The translations under genes were made by a program, and so were the position numbers. A DNA stretch of 64,000 bases from Microlunatus soli (lineage in GTDB: Bacteria > Actinomycetota > Actinomycetes > Propionibacteriales > Propionibacteriaceae): contig NZ_LT629772.1 of the NCBI RefSeq assembly GCF_900105385.1, positions 248,001-312,000 of the forward strand, in the 5' to 3' direction. The notes under the pieces are model-generated. The model searched no databases and was not told the DNA's origin. It saw only the letters and a list, made by a program, of their open reading frames with translations. Shown here piece after piece: positions 1 to 9,699 of the stretch; position 1 is the first letter of the stretch; every line of letters begins with the position of its first letter.

Positions 1-1
1 T

Positions 2-148
2 GTGCGTGCGGCAACGGAGAATGGCGCGGTCGCAGTTGCGGTGGCAACCGGGCACTACGGCGTCGAGGAACTCACAGCAGCCGGAGCAACCGTCGTGCTC
101 GCCGACCTGGCCGACCTGGACGCCGCGCGCAACGCGATTCTGCAGTGA
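2..148 (+). CDS. HAD-family hydrolase, C-terminal fragment
   Basis: The reading frame is open from the window edge to a TGA at 146-148, so only the last 48 residues are present. They read like the end of a phosphoglycolate-phosphatase-type HAD hydrolase: a hydrophobic strand (VAVAVATGHYGVEEL), then AGATVVLADLADL. In the family this is the strand and helix after the metal-binding GDTxxD motif, where the product tells 'ATG' from 'GAD'. The catalytic aspartates lie upstream, outside the window, so the substrate cannot be inferred. Confidence 0.7.
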   Translation: MRAATENGAVAVAVATGHYGVEELTAAGATVVLADLADLDAARNAILQ

Positions 149-333
149 TCGACGAAGACCGGTCTCCGACGCCGACCTGGTCAACGCCACGCTCCGGGGC
201 CGCCGCCACCTGCTCGGTGACGTCCGCCGGCATTCCCCGACCGGAACGGCATCGGACACCTCCGCACAGGCTCCGCATCCGCACCGCCCCACGCGCACTG
301 CCTCGAGTGCGATCAGAGGTCGGGAGTTACTGG

Positions 334-1038
334 TCAGCTTGCTGCGACTTGGGGCGCGGCGGCATGCCAGGTCGTCTGGGCGAAGGATCCAGATCCGAGA
401 TCGAAACTGCCGGCCTGATTGACCAGAATGACTCTGCCGTGAGGCGCCCGAAACACGTGTGTTCCGGGCGACGGTTGTCGACGCCGCCAGAAGCCGTGGG
501 TCGTGACGTTGTGTTCGCCGCGGCCCTTGGGACCGAGATTGTCCTCCCGGGTCTGACCTGGGAACCCCGGCACATACGGGATGCTGTGATCAAGATCAAC
601 ATACCGTCCGGTGACACCGGAGAACGGAAAGATGCTGCCCGGAAACTTCAGCAGCATCCGCTCCCGCATCGCCTTCGGGATCTCAGAGGAATCCACCGGT
701 GTCAGATCAGCCGCAAGATCAACAACCGGCTTGACCGTGACATCGCAGCCCCGGAGCCAGTCGGCAACCAGGCTGGACACGATCGGGCCGACGTCCTCGA
801 CCCGCGCCACGCCGAGACCGTTCTCCAAGGTCTCCCGGGCGATGTGCACATACAACGTGGCATTGGGCCGAAGCTTTGCGGGATCGATCTGTCCGATCGC
901 CTTGATCGCCAACTCGGCAAGTCGCCGATCCTGCTCGATGCGCGGGAACCGGGACGGCCCGACCGGCACATCATCGCCGGTGTCGTCGTAATCCGGCTCA
1001 GCAGGACGGCCTTGCCCCGGTTCCCGCACGGTGCCCAT
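334..1038 (-). pseudogene. Truncated DUF222/HNH endonuclease (13E12-type), C-terminal half
   Basis: This 234-residue frame aligns over nearly its whole length with the C-terminal half of the intact DUF222/HNH protein at 60988-62604. Shared blocks include LAELAIxAIGQIDPAKxRP, SSLVADWL, RAMRERMxLKxP and the HNH core: LDHSIPY, then TREDNL and EHNVTTHGFWRRR. The N-terminal DUF222 region is absent. Upstream DNA (1039-1298) stays open in another frame but shows no clear match to the intact copy. It is most likely a decayed or partly deleted paralogue. A short functional HNH protein starting at the ATG at 1038 cannot be excluded, since the catalytic histidines look intact. Confidence 0.65.
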
Positions 1039-1404
1039 TCCGCGGCAAGAGCCCGGCCGTCCGAGCGGGCCACTCTTGGCCCGGCGTGGCCGACCATCTT
1101 CGGCAGCCCAGCCAACTGCTGGTCAGCACGCCGATGAAGACGATGCAGATCATGGATCACGTCCCAGTCGTCGGCATTGAAGTCCACTGCCGGTTTGCGG
1201 ATCTGACGGTCGGCAGCACGCACCAGGATTCCGGCCTGCCGATCAGCCTGTGGCGGGATCCCCGCGCCGGCGGCGGAGAGTTCGCGGGGAACCCGCACCG
1301 ATGCCGCGACCTCGACCGGTCACCACGGCATTCGGTCCGCTCACGGTGATGAGTGCGCCGAACCGGTCTCGTCGTTCGTACCGCTGTCGATCATGACTCC
1401 ATGA
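1039..1404. other. Gap with no assignable gene
   Basis: This 366-base stretch lies between the truncated HNH frame and adnB. A minus-strand frame is open from about 1298 and contains a hydrophilic stretch (ADRQIRKPAVDFNADDWD), but I recognise no family in it. It may be scrambled upstream sequence of the truncated HNH gene. I see no RNA gene or strong terminator here. Confidence 0.4.
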
Positions 1405-4400
1405 TCACAGCTGCGGGACGTCGGCCAGGATGCGTTCCAGTTCGGCGCGATCGGCCAGTCGCGACGGTCGGATGATCGTGTCATCGGGCACCGAGTAGAA
1501 GATCGCGTCGACCTGTTCGGGATCGACGTCGGAGAGCTCGGCCCAGGCGACCCGATAGATCGCCAACTGCAACGGGTCGTGACTCTCGCCGCGGGCGGTC
1601 TTCCAGTCGACGATCTGGTAGCTGCCGGTACCGGTCCGATAGACGGCATCGATCCGGCCGCGGATCACCCGACCGCCGAGCACCAGGGTGAATGGAGCTT
1701 CCAGCGCCATCGGCTGGGAGTTGCCGAACTGACCGTCGGCGAATCGTTCGCACAGTTCCCGGAATTCCGCCTCGTCGCCGATGCCGAGGTCGGCCCGATC
1801 GGTGAGCTCGTCCGGATCCACCAACTGTGCGGCGGCTCCGGCCAACCGGCGTTCGATCCACTGATGGAAGCGGGTCCCGAACCGTTGCCGCCGGGACGGT
1901 CGGCGCGGCATCGGCCGGGCCAGATCGGTCGCGAACGCCTCACCGTCGGCCCGCAACTTCATCAATTCGGTCGCGGTCAACGACTCCGGCAATGCCACCA
2001 ATCCGGCGCCACGCCGCGAAGCCAGACTCTCCTCCAGCAGTCGACGGATGTCGGCGTCCCACACCGCGACGGTCTCCTCGTCGTCCAACAGCAGCGGTTC
2101 CTCGCTGCCCGCCGGCGGCTCGTACGACCCGTCGGCGGCCCGCCGTTGCTGTGCCGCGCGGACCAGTTCGGCGGCATGGCGACGACGGTCCAGGGCTTCG
2201 GGGTCCAACGGCCGCGGCCACGGTACGGCCGGAGCCTGTGCATCGTGCGGGTTGACGTCCCCGGCCGGCGGTGCCTGCGGCGCGAAACGATCTTGCCGCC
2301 CGGCCTCGGCGATGATCGTCTGCAGGTAGCTCGACGGTTGTCGTGCCTTGACCAGTTCTGGTCGCCAGTTGTGACCGGTCCCGATCAGCACCCGCCGGGA
2401 GCGCGTCGCGGCCACGTAGGCCAGCCGGTCCTCGGCCCGCAACTGCTGATCCTTCAACCGCTGCTTGTAGTCGGCGATCGCCGGGCCGGCCGCCTCGCTC
2501 AGCTGCGGGATCGACCCGGCGTCGCCGCGCAGATCGGCGGGCAGCACCCCGGCACTGATCACCCAGTTGTCGGAGACCCGGTCACTGGGGAAGGTGCCCT
2601 TCATCAGGGCCGGCAGGAACACCACATCCCACTCCAGGCCCTTGGCCTTGTGCATGGTCAGCAGCTTCACCGACTCCCGGTCGGTCGGCACCGCCTGCTC
2701 CAGACCGGTGCCGTACTCGCTCTCGGCCCGCAGATAGCTCAACAGCCCGGACAGCGACGCCTGCCCGTCGACGTCGGCGTAGTCGGCGACCGCATCGGTG
2801 AAGGCGCCGAGTTGATCACGCCGCTGGGTCCGTCCGAAGTCCGGGGTGGCCAGCAGTTCCACGTCCAGCCCGAGCACCGCGATCACCCGTCGGCACAGAT
2901 CGAGCAGCGGTTCGTCGGCGTGCCGGCGCAGGTAGCCGAGCTCGGCGGCCAGTTGGGCGAAGCGCCGCCGGGTCTCCTCGCCGAATTCCTCCCCCGGATC
3001 CTCGACCGCGTCCAGCAGGCTGATCACCTCGGTCGGATCAAGATCACCGACGGCCTGTTCCAAGGCCCCGAGCAGACCGCCGACCCCGCCGTCGGCGTCG
3101 ACATCGTCGTCGGGCTGCTCGTCCGGATCGCCGAACGGCAGCGGGTCCTGTTGCGCCAGCTCCCGGGCTCGTCGGCCGAGCTGGGCCAAGTCGCGTGGGC
3201 TGATGTTCCAGCGTGGGCCGCCGAGCAGCCTGATCAGGTCGGGGTTGGCCGTCACGTCGTCGATCAGCCGCAGCGTGGAGACCACGTCACTCACCTCGGG
3301 CAGACTGAGCAGGCCGCCGAGACCGACGATCTCGGTCGGCACGTCCCGGCCGACCAGCTCGGCGTAGAGCGGTCCGATGTCGGCGTTGCGGCGGGTCAGA
3401 ATGGCGATCTCGGACCACCGGTCCACGGTCTGGCTCTGCCGCGCTGCGACCACCTGGTCGGCGATCCAGTTCACTTCCTCGCCCCAGGTCTGGAAGGTGG
3501 CCGCGCGCACCTCACCGGGACCGGCCTCGGGCGGCGCGTGCAGCAGTCCCAGACCCTCGGCGGTCCCGTCCGCGGGCTGCAGCGAATCGTCGGCACGCAA
3601 CGACTCCGACAGGGTGTTGGCGACGTCCAGGATGGTCTGGCCGCTGCGTCGGTTGACCGTCAGCGCGAAGCGTCGGCTGTCCCGGCCGTCCACCCGCGGG
3701 AAGGACGAGGCGAATTCGAGGATGTTGCTGGCCGCGGCACCCCGCCAGCCGTAGATCGCCTGGAACGGGTCGCCGACGGCGGTCACCGGGTGGCCGCGGC
3801 CGGACTTCTCCTCCGGCCCGGAGAACAGTCCGGCCAGCATGATCGCCTGTGCTGCCGAGGTGTCCTGGTATTCGTCCAGCAGAACAACCTTGAACTCCTC
3901 CCGCAACGCCGACGACACCTCCGGCACCTCGGTCGCCAGCCGGGCCGCGACCGCCATCTGGTCGGCGAACTCGACGACCTCGAGTCGCTGTTTGAGGGCC
4001 TGATAGTCCTCCACCAGGCTGGCCAGTTCGAGGCGTTCGTCGATCGCAGCGAGTGCTCGCTTGACGTCGGCGTACACGTTGCCGCGGTTGTTCACCGGCG
4101 CCGCCTGGAAGGCCAGCCGCCAGCGTCGGGCATGCGGGTCGAGCGCGGCGGTCGGCACCAGATGCTGCTGCAGGTCGGCGTCCAGTCCGAGCACCCGCTC
4201 GGTCACCGTCTGCGGTCGGAGCCGGGACAACTGCTCGAACGGACCGGCCGCGGCTTCGACCACCCGGGACGCCAGCCGGAACCGGGCGGCCCCGCTGATC
4301 ATGGAGCTCTCCGACTCGACGCCGAGTCGCAGCCCCTGCTCGGCGACCAGCCGGGCTGCGAACGCGTCGTAGGTCATGATCAGCTGTTCGCCGGCCTCGT

Positions 4401-4728
4401 CGACGCCCTGTTCGTCGATCACCTCGGCCTTCAGCAACGCCGACCTGACCCGGGCAGACAGCTCGGCGGCCGCCTTTCGGGTGAAGGTCAGCCCGAGCAC
4501 CTCCTCGGGCCGGACGGCTCCGGTGCCGACGAGCCAGACCACCCGGGCGGCCATCACCGTCGTCTTACCGGATCCGGCACCGGCGATGATCACGCCCGGT
4601 TCGAGCGGTGCGGTGATCGCGGTCAGCTGCTGCAGCGAGAACTGGATGCCGAGGGCGTCGATCAGGTCGTCGGTGGAGGTGAGTCGACGGGCGCCGGTGG
4701 ACGAGGGCTTGGTGGACTGCTCGGTCAC
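1405..4728 (-). CDS. adnB: ATP-dependent helicase-nuclease subunit AdnB
   Basis: This is the second subunit of the AdnAB motor-nuclease that resects double-strand DNA ends in actinobacteria. An N-terminal UvrD-type motor shows Walker A GAGSGKTT near residue 50, DEYQDTSAAQ (Walker B), GDPFQAIYGWRGA and LLTMHKAKGLEWDVV. The C-terminal RecB-like nuclease shows FGTRFHQWIERR and IVDWKTARG near residue 1040, followed by QLAIYRVAW. I place the start at GTG 4728, which overlaps the adnA stop as GTGA; an in-frame ATG at 4764 would give 12 extra residues. At 1107 residues it matches the family size. It is the last gene of a NUDIX-adnA-adnB operon with translational coupling. Confidence 0.9.
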   Translation of the reverse strand: MTEQSTKPSSTGARRLTSTDDLIDALGIQFSLQQLTAITAPLEPGVIIAGAGSGKTTVMAARVVWLVGTGAVRPEEVLGLTFTRKAAAELSARVRSALLKAEVIDEQGVDEAGEQLIMTYDAFAARLVAEQGLRLGVESESSMISGAARFRLASRVVEAAAGPFEQLSRLRPQTVTERVLGLDADLQQHLVPTAALDPHARRWRLAFQAAPVNNRGNVYADVKRALAAIDERLELASLVEDYQALKQRLEVVEFADQMAVAARLATEVPEVSSALREEFKVVLLDEYQDTSAAQAIMLAGLFSGPEEKSGRGHPVTAVGDPFQAIYGWRGAAASNILEFASSFPRVDGRDSRRFALTVNRRSGQTILDVANTLSESLRADDSLQPADGTAEGLGLLHAPPEAGPGEVRAATFQTWGEEVNWIADQVVAARQSQTVDRWSEIAILTRRNADIGPLYAELVGRDVPTEIVGLGGLLSLPEVSDVVSTLRLIDDVTANPDLIRLLGGPRWNISPRDLAQLGRRARELAQQDPLPFGDPDEQPDDDVDADGGVGGLLGALEQAVGDLDPTEVISLLDAVEDPGEEFGEETRRRFAQLAAELGYLRRHADEPLLDLCRRVIAVLGLDVELLATPDFGRTQRRDQLGAFTDAVADYADVDGQASLSGLLSYLRAESEYGTGLEQAVPTDRESVKLLTMHKAKGLEWDVVFLPALMKGTFPSDRVSDNWVISAGVLPADLRGDAGSIPQLSEAAGPAIADYKQRLKDQQLRAEDRLAYVAATRSRRVLIGTGHNWRPELVKARQPSSYLQTIIAEAGRQDRFAPQAPPAGDVNPHDAQAPAVPWPRPLDPEALDRRRHAAELVRAAQQRRAADGSYEPPAGSEEPLLLDDEETVAVWDADIRRLLEESLASRRGAGLVALPESLTATELMKLRADGEAFATDLARPMPRRPSRRQRFGTRFHQWIERRLAGAAAQLVDPDELTDRADLGIGDEAEFRELCERFADGQFGNSQPMALEAPFTLVLGGRVIRGRIDAVYRTGTGSYQIVDWKTARGESHDPLQLAIYRVAWAELSDVDPEQVDAIFYSVPDDTIIRPSRLADRAELERILADVPQL

Positions 4729-7700
4729 GACACCACCTGCCGGCCGTCGGACTGGGCGGGGCAACTACTGCGGAACGGGCAGTACCGGCAGGCCGGGCCC
4801 ACCTGGGCGTGGAACTCCTCGGACCGGACGATCCGAGCCGCGTCGGCCAGCCGTTGGTGCACCCAGGTCGGATGTTCGGGCGGACCGTCACCCTCCGGGG
4901 CGACCGGATACGGGACGTCATGCAGCGAGGCCTGTTCGAACACCTTCGGCAGCGGACCCTTGCCCTCCGGCAGCCGGAGGTAGACCAGTTCGGCGCCGCC
5001 GGGCTCGGCATCCGGGCCGGTCACCTCGGCGAACGCGCCCTCGGCCACGGCCAATTGGTACACACCGAGCTGATCCTGGACGGCGATGTCGGCGGCGGTC
5101 GGTGGTCGGCGACCGGTCTTGAAGTCGACGATCCGGATCCGGCCGAGACCGTCCCGTTCGACCCGGTCGGCGGTGCCGGTGAGCCGGACCCGTTCACTGC
5201 CCAGGGTCACGGTGCAGGAGAACGGGACCTCGGTGCCCAGCAGTTCTCGGTCCGAGCGGGCCGACTGCCACAGGGCGAAGCGTTCGAGTGCCGATTCGGC
5301 CTCGATCCGTTCGGTTGCCGAGAGCCAATTGGCGTCGAAGTCGAGTTGGTCCCAGATCGAGTCCAGATGGCCGGCGATAGTGTCGGCGTCCAACTCCTGG
5401 GTGGCGCCGTACTCGGCGAGCACGTGCACCACCGAACCGAAGGAGGCGGCCGTTCCCCGCACCGATTCGCCGTGCGCCTTGCGGGACAGGAACCACTGCC
5501 GGGGACACCCCAGCAGGGAGGCCAATTGGCTGCCGGACAGCTGCACCGGCGCCTTCGCCGACTGGACGGGAACCAGTGCTTCGCTCTGCCCACGCATGCC
5601 CCACCAACGCCCCGGCCGGGCCGCGGCGGCCAGCGGTCGTTGATGATCATCTTCGGCGTCGGCCAGGATCGCCAGCCGAGCCGCGGCTGCGGACTGCAGC
5701 CGCGGCGGAGTCTGCGGATCGACCCCCACCCGGCGCAGGTCGCCGATCAACGCGGTCAGCGACAGCGGCCGCCGCGGACGGCCGGCCAGCCGGCGGACCT
5801 GGACGCCGAGCTCGGAGACGAACCGCGAGGGTTGATCATTTTCGCCGTCGGTTCCTTCCACCGCGGTCACCACCAACCGCCTCGACGCCCGGGTGCAGGC
5901 GACGTAGAACAGTCGGCGTTCCTCGGCGATCCGGGCCGCCGGCGGGGCCGAATCGGCCAGCCCGTGGCGGCTCAACCGGTCTGCTTCCAGTAGCGAGCCA
6001 CGGCGCCGGACGTCGGGCCAGCTGCCCTCCTGGACCGAGGCGACGACCACCAGCGGCCACTGCAGACCCTTGGCCCGGTGTGCGGTGAGGACCCGGACGG
6101 CGGCACCGCGGACGGCGGCCTCGTTGCGGGTGTCGGCGGGGATCTGTTGGGCCTCCACCTCGGCCAGGAATCCGGTGACGCCGCGCAGCCCGGAGATCTC
6201 CTCGGAGCGACCGGCGACGTCGAACAGCGCCAGGACGGCGTCGAGATCACGATTGGCCCGTTGGCCGGTGTCCCCGCCGACCCGGGCATCGGCCCGCAGC
6301 CGATCCGGCCAGTCGGTACCGGTCCACAGGCTCCACAGCGCCTCCTCGGCGGTGGCCCCGCCGGTGATCTCCGCGGCGACATCGGTCAACAGTCCGGCCA
6401 GCCGTCGGGCGGCATCGACCTCGGCGACCTCGGGCAGGTCGTCCAGCCGGGTCGGATCGGCGAGGGCGTCCCGGATCAACTCCGGGGACCGGCGTGGCAG
6501 CCCGGTGTCGCCGAGCTCGGCGCGTTCGGCCTGCCGCAGCATCCGGCCGAGCCGGCGGATCGCCATGCTGTCCAGACCGCCCAGCGGCGAGCTCAGCAGC
6601 AGTTGGGCCTCCTCGACCTGCAGCGGGCTCACCGCGGCGGCCACCCGCAGCGCCAGCAGCAGCGGCCGGGTGGCGAGCTCGGCGGCCAGCGGGATCTCGT
6701 CACCGGCAACTTCGACCGGCACCCCGGCAGCAGTGAGTGCCCGGGTCAGGCCGGGGATCCGCTGCCGCCCGTGTCGGACCAGGACCGCCATCTGCGACCA
6801 GTCCAGGCCGTCGTGCAGATGGGCGCGGCGCAGCAGATCGGCGATCTGCTCGGCCTCCGCGCCGGCGGTCACGCAGGTGTAGGCCTCGACGGCACCGCGG
6901 GGCAGGTCGTCGGCCGACGTCGGCCGACGAAAGGCCTGCAGCACGGTCGGGGTCAGCGCGCGTTGGATGCCGAGCCGATCGGCCAGTCCGCGGGTGGCCG
7001 CCTGCAGGGCGACACCGCTGCGGTGGTTGGTCGGCAGCGCGATCACCGGAGCCGGCTCACCGCCGACGCCGAACCGTCCGGGGAAGTCCAGGATGCCGCG
7101 AGCCTCGGCGCCCCGGAAGCCGAAGATCGACTGGTCCGGATCACCGAAGGCGATCACCTCGCGACCGTCGCCGGCCAGCGCATGCAGAAGCCGGACCTGG
7201 GCCGGATCGGTGTCTTGGAACTCGTCGATCAGCACACAGCCGATCTCCTGCCGCAGGGTGGCCAGGATGTCGGGATCGGTCAGCAGGATCCGGCAGCGGT
7301 GCACCAGCTCGGCGTAGTCGATCACCTCCTCGGCGTCCAGGACGTCCAGGTATTCGTCGAAGAACTCTCCGATGCTGATCCATTCCGGCCGGCCGGCGGC
7401 CTGCCCTGCCTCCACCAGATCCTCGGGGTCCATCCCGAGCTGGCGGGCCTTGGCCAACACCGCCCGCACCTCGGCGGCGAAGCCGCGGGTGCCGAAGGCT
7501 CGGGTCACCGACTCCGGCCATCGCACCTTGCCCGATTCGAGACTGCCCTGCAGCACCTCCCGGACCCGGAACTCCTGCTCGGGGCCGGTCAACAGCCGGA
7601 GTCCGACCCGATCGGTGGAGCCCTCCACGGCGACGAACCGGCGGATCAGCGCAAAACAGAAGGCGTGCACCGTCATCGCCCGCGGGCTGGTCACCGAGCG

Positions 7701-8027
7701 GCCGAGCCGGGAGGCGATCCGGTTGCGCAGGTCGGCGGCGGCCCGGCGGGAGAAGGTCAGCGCCAGGACTTTTTCGGCGCCCAGACCGCGCTCGGAGATC
7801 CGGTGGACGGCTGTCTCCACCAGGGTGGTGGTCTTGCCCGTGCCGGGGCCCGCCAGCACCAGCAGCGGGCCGCCGGGGTGGTCGACGACCTGCTGTTGGG
7901 CGGGATCCAGCGCGGTGAAACCGGTGGCCGCGCCGTACGCCGAGGACGCTCGGCGGACCAGCGCGTAGCTCCCGGCGGTGCTGTCGGGTCGCTGATCCTG
8001 CGGCAGGTCCGAGCGCGTCACCGTCAT
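4725..8027 (-). CDS. adnA: ATP-dependent helicase-nuclease subunit AdnA
   Basis: This is the first subunit of AdnAB: a superfamily 1 motor joined to a RecB-family nuclease, 1100 residues. Visible motifs are Walker A GPGTGKTTTLVET, the helicase block LTFSRRAAADL, VLIDEFQDTDPAQ, GDPDQSIFGFRGAE and LTAHRAKGLQWPLVV. The nuclease has VDFKTGRRPP near residue 966 and QLGVYQLAV. Four cysteines bracket the nuclease (LGCPRQWF near residue 840; CRYCPFRSSCP near residue 1084), the pattern of a 4Fe-4S cluster that staples the domain. This is known from the family, not shown here. The ATG at 8027 overlaps the upstream NUDIX stop as ATGA. Confidence 0.92.
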   Translation of the reverse strand: MTVTRSDLPQDQRPDSTAGSYALVRRASSAYGAATGFTALDPAQQQVVDHPGGPLLVLAGPGTGKTTTLVETAVHRISERGLGAEKVLALTFSRRAAADLRNRIASRLGRSVTSPRAMTVHAFCFALIRRFVAVEGSTDRVGLRLLTGPEQEFRVREVLQGSLESGKVRWPESVTRAFGTRGFAAEVRAVLAKARQLGMDPEDLVEAGQAAGRPEWISIGEFFDEYLDVLDAEEVIDYAELVHRCRILLTDPDILATLRQEIGCVLIDEFQDTDPAQVRLLHALAGDGREVIAFGDPDQSIFGFRGAEARGILDFPGRFGVGGEPAPVIALPTNHRSGVALQAATRGLADRLGIQRALTPTVLQAFRRPTSADDLPRGAVEAYTCVTAGAEAEQIADLLRRAHLHDGLDWSQMAVLVRHGRQRIPGLTRALTAAGVPVEVAGDEIPLAAELATRPLLLALRVAAAVSPLQVEEAQLLLSSPLGGLDSMAIRRLGRMLRQAERAELGDTGLPRRSPELIRDALADPTRLDDLPEVAEVDAARRLAGLLTDVAAEITGGATAEEALWSLWTGTDWPDRLRADARVGGDTGQRANRDLDAVLALFDVAGRSEEISGLRGVTGFLAEVEAQQIPADTRNEAAVRGAAVRVLTAHRAKGLQWPLVVVASVQEGSWPDVRRRGSLLEADRLSRHGLADSAPPAARIAEERRLFYVACTRASRRLVVTAVEGTDGENDQPSRFVSELGVQVRRLAGRPRRPLSLTALIGDLRRVGVDPQTPPRLQSAAAARLAILADAEDDHQRPLAAAARPGRWWGMRGQSEALVPVQSAKAPVQLSGSQLASLLGCPRQWFLSRKAHGESVRGTAASFGSVVHVLAEYGATQELDADTIAGHLDSIWDQLDFDANWLSATERIEAESALERFALWQSARSDRELLGTEVPFSCTVTLGSERVRLTGTADRVERDGLGRIRIVDFKTGRRPPTAADIAVQDQLGVYQLAVAEGAFAEVTGPDAEPGGAELVYLRLPEGKGPLPKVFEQASLHDVPYPVAPEGDGPPEHPTWVHQRLADAARIVRSEEFHAQVGPACRYCPFRSSCPAQSDGRQVVS

Positions 8028-8506
8028 GACGCTATTGGATCACCCGGGACCGACAGCTGGTGGCTCCGCCACGACGCGATGCCGATGTCGACGATGTCGG
8101 CACGGGATTCGGTGGGCACCCGATCCAGATCGATCCATGCGGCCCGGTCGGTGGTGCCGCCCACCTCGATCGTGCCGAGCTTCCCGTCGACCACTGACGC
8201 GGTGTACAGGATCCGGACCGACTTGTACGGCTTGCCGCCCGGATCGGCCGGCGAGCCGGCCTGGTCGGTGAACGAATTCGTCGTCAGGGGATCGCCGAGT
8301 CGGATCCGGTAGCCGGTCTCCTCCATCGCCTCGCGGACGATCGCCTGCTCGACCGACTCGTCGTACTCCACTCCTCCGCCGGGCAGCGACCAGCCCGGCC
8401 GGCCGTGTCCGTGCGGACCGCCGTTGTACCAACTGAGCAGGATCCGGTCGGCGTCGATGATCACCGCGTAGGCGGCCACCCTGGTGTGGAACTCGGTGAA
8501 GTGCAC
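8024..8506 (-). CDS. NUDIX hydrolase
   Basis: This NUDIX pyrophosphohydrolase has 160 residues and a clear Nudix box: GGGVEYDESVEQAIVREAME followed by ETGY, which supplies the metal-binding REUxEE glutamates. Such enzymes cleave nucleoside diphosphates linked to another group; the substrate cannot be read from the sequence. The start is taken as GTG 8506 (VHFTEFHTRVAAYAVI), where the fold's first strand begins. A longer frame reaches 8539 but adds only low-complexity residues. Its stop overlaps the adnA ATG, so it is co-transcribed with the break-repair genes. A nucleotide-pool role linked to repair is inference. Confidence 0.85.
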   Translation of the reverse strand: MHFTEFHTRVAAYAVIIDADRILLSWYNGGPHGHGRPGWSLPGGGVEYDESVEQAIVREAMEETGYRIRLGDPLTTNSFTDQAGSPADPGGKPYKSVRILYTASVVDGKLGTIEVGGTTDRAAWIDLDRVPTESRADIVDIGIASWRSHQLSVPGDPIAS

Positions 8507-8539
8507 CGGCCAGACGCTACTCCCGTGCCGGCAGAACAC

Positions 8540-8770
8540 TCAGCCGGTGTGGACGATCTTGGCCGGGGTCGCTCCGGTCCGCTGGTGGGCCAGCACCAGC
8601 CGCGCCGCGATACCGACGAACCCCACCACCGGGCGATCGTCGTCGTCGTGCACGACGAAGCCGCTGACCGGGTCGAAAACGAGTTCCCCGATCTTCTGCT
8701 CTGCACCGTCGTACAGGCCGTACCGGACGATCTCCGGTGTCTCGACTTCCTTGTGCGCAACCAGATACAC
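8540..8770 (-). CDS. Small conserved-looking hypothetical protein, start uncertain
   Basis: This 76-residue protein is predicted from GTG 8770. It is compact, acidic and lacks membrane segments (VYLVAHKEVETPEIVRYGLY ... FVVHDDDDRPVVGF). The reading frame continues upstream with protein-like sequence (DPAGSYDVGNITEHPEAIEA) to a TGA near 8852, but offers no ATG, GTG or TTG there. The real gene may therefore be longer with a disrupted start. It ends 33 bases before the NUDIX start on the same strand and may head that operon. I do not recognise the family. Confidence 0.45.
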   Translation of the reverse strand: MYLVAHKEVETPEIVRYGLYDGAEQKIGELVFDPVSGFVVHDDDDRPVVGFVGIAARLVLAHQRTGATPAKIVHTG

Positions 8771-8889
8771 GGCCTCGATCGCCTCAGGATGTTCGGTGAT
8801 GTTGCCGACATCGTAGGAGCCGGCAGGATCACATGATAAGCGCGTTACTGAAGCGGTTCACATGCAGCCCCCGAAGTCGCCGCGCCGGG

Positions 8890-9699
8890 TCAGAATCGAC
8901 GGTTGGCGATCACCGGGATCGTCTCCCGGATCGCCGGCAGCCGCTCGGTCTCGACGTCCACCACCAGCAGCTCCGGCTCCGCACCGGCGCCGATCACGGC
9001 CCCGCCGGCGGGATCGATCAGTGCGCTGTAGCCGACGCCGGTCGGCGCACTGCCCCGGGTCTTGATCCCCTGGGTCGCCGGGTCGGCCTGGCCGACCGCG
9101 GCAACGAAACAGGTGCTGTCCAGCGCACGGGCCTGGGTCAACAACTGCCACTGGGCCACCTTGCCCGGACCGGCGCCCCAGGATGCCGAGACGATGATCA
9201 ACTCCGCACCCTGATCGGCCAACCGGGTGTACAGCCCGGGGAACCGGACGTCGTAGCAGACCGTCAGGCCGACCTGTAGCCCGCCGATCGGGGTGACGAC
9301 CGGTTCGGTGCCCGGCACCACGGTGTCGGACTCGGCAAATCCGAAGGCGTCGAACAGATGGATCTTGCGATAGCTCACCAGCCCGTCCGGGCCAGTCACC
9401 ACCAGGGTGTTGCCGACCTTCGTCCGACCGTCCGGCGCACGCTGCTCCGACGGGGTGAACATGCCGGCCACCGCGGTGACACCGCTGGCGGCGGCGATCG
9501 CGGTCAGCCTGCTCACCCACGGGCCGTCCAACGGCTCGGCGACCGTGTCCAGCCGATTACCGAACGCGCACATCGTCGCCTCCGGGAAGATCACCAACTC
9601 CGCGCCGGCATCGGCTGCACGGACCACCTGGTCCTGCACGGCGTCCAGGTTGGCTCGCTTGTCGGCCGAGCTGATGATCTGCGCCAGCGCCAGTCGCAT
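8890..9699 (-). CDS. Carbon-nitrogen hydrolase (nitrilase superfamily, Nit-type)
   Basis: This cytoplasmic amidase of the nitrilase superfamily has 269 residues. The Glu-Lys-Cys catalytic triad is visible: E40 in IFPEAT, K112 in SYRKIHLFD and C148 in VCYDVRFP. The HLFD and CYDVRFP contexts resemble the Nit1/Nit2 and ω-amidase branch, whose members repair deaminated glutathione or hydrolyse α-keto amides. I would not fix a substrate. The ATG at 9699 shares a base with the serB stop (TGATG), so the two genes are translationally coupled. Confidence 0.88.
   Translation of the reverse strand: MRLALAQIISSADKRANLDAVQDQVVRAADAGAELVIFPEATMCAFGNRLDTVAEPLDGPWVSRLTAIAAASGVTAVAGMFTPSEQRAPDGRTKVGNTLVVTGPDGLVSYRKIHLFDAFGFAESDTVVPGTEPVVTPIGGLQVGLTVCYDVRFPGLYTRLADQGAELIIVSASWGAGPGKVAQWQLLTQARALDSTCFVAAVGQADPATQGIKTRGSAPTGVGYSALIDPAGGAVIGAGAEPELLVVDVETERLPAIRETIPVIANRRF

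Noticed and set aside
1579-4983. Very long plus-strand open frame (over 1100 codons) opposite adnB
   Set aside because: It is antisense to a gene with full helicase and nuclease motifs. The translation is Arg/Gly/Gln-rich without domains, as expected for third-position GC bias.
6078-8312. Long plus-strand open frame opposite adnA and NUDIX
   Set aside because: Same explanation: shadow of well-supported minus-strand genes, low-complexity translation, no family motif.
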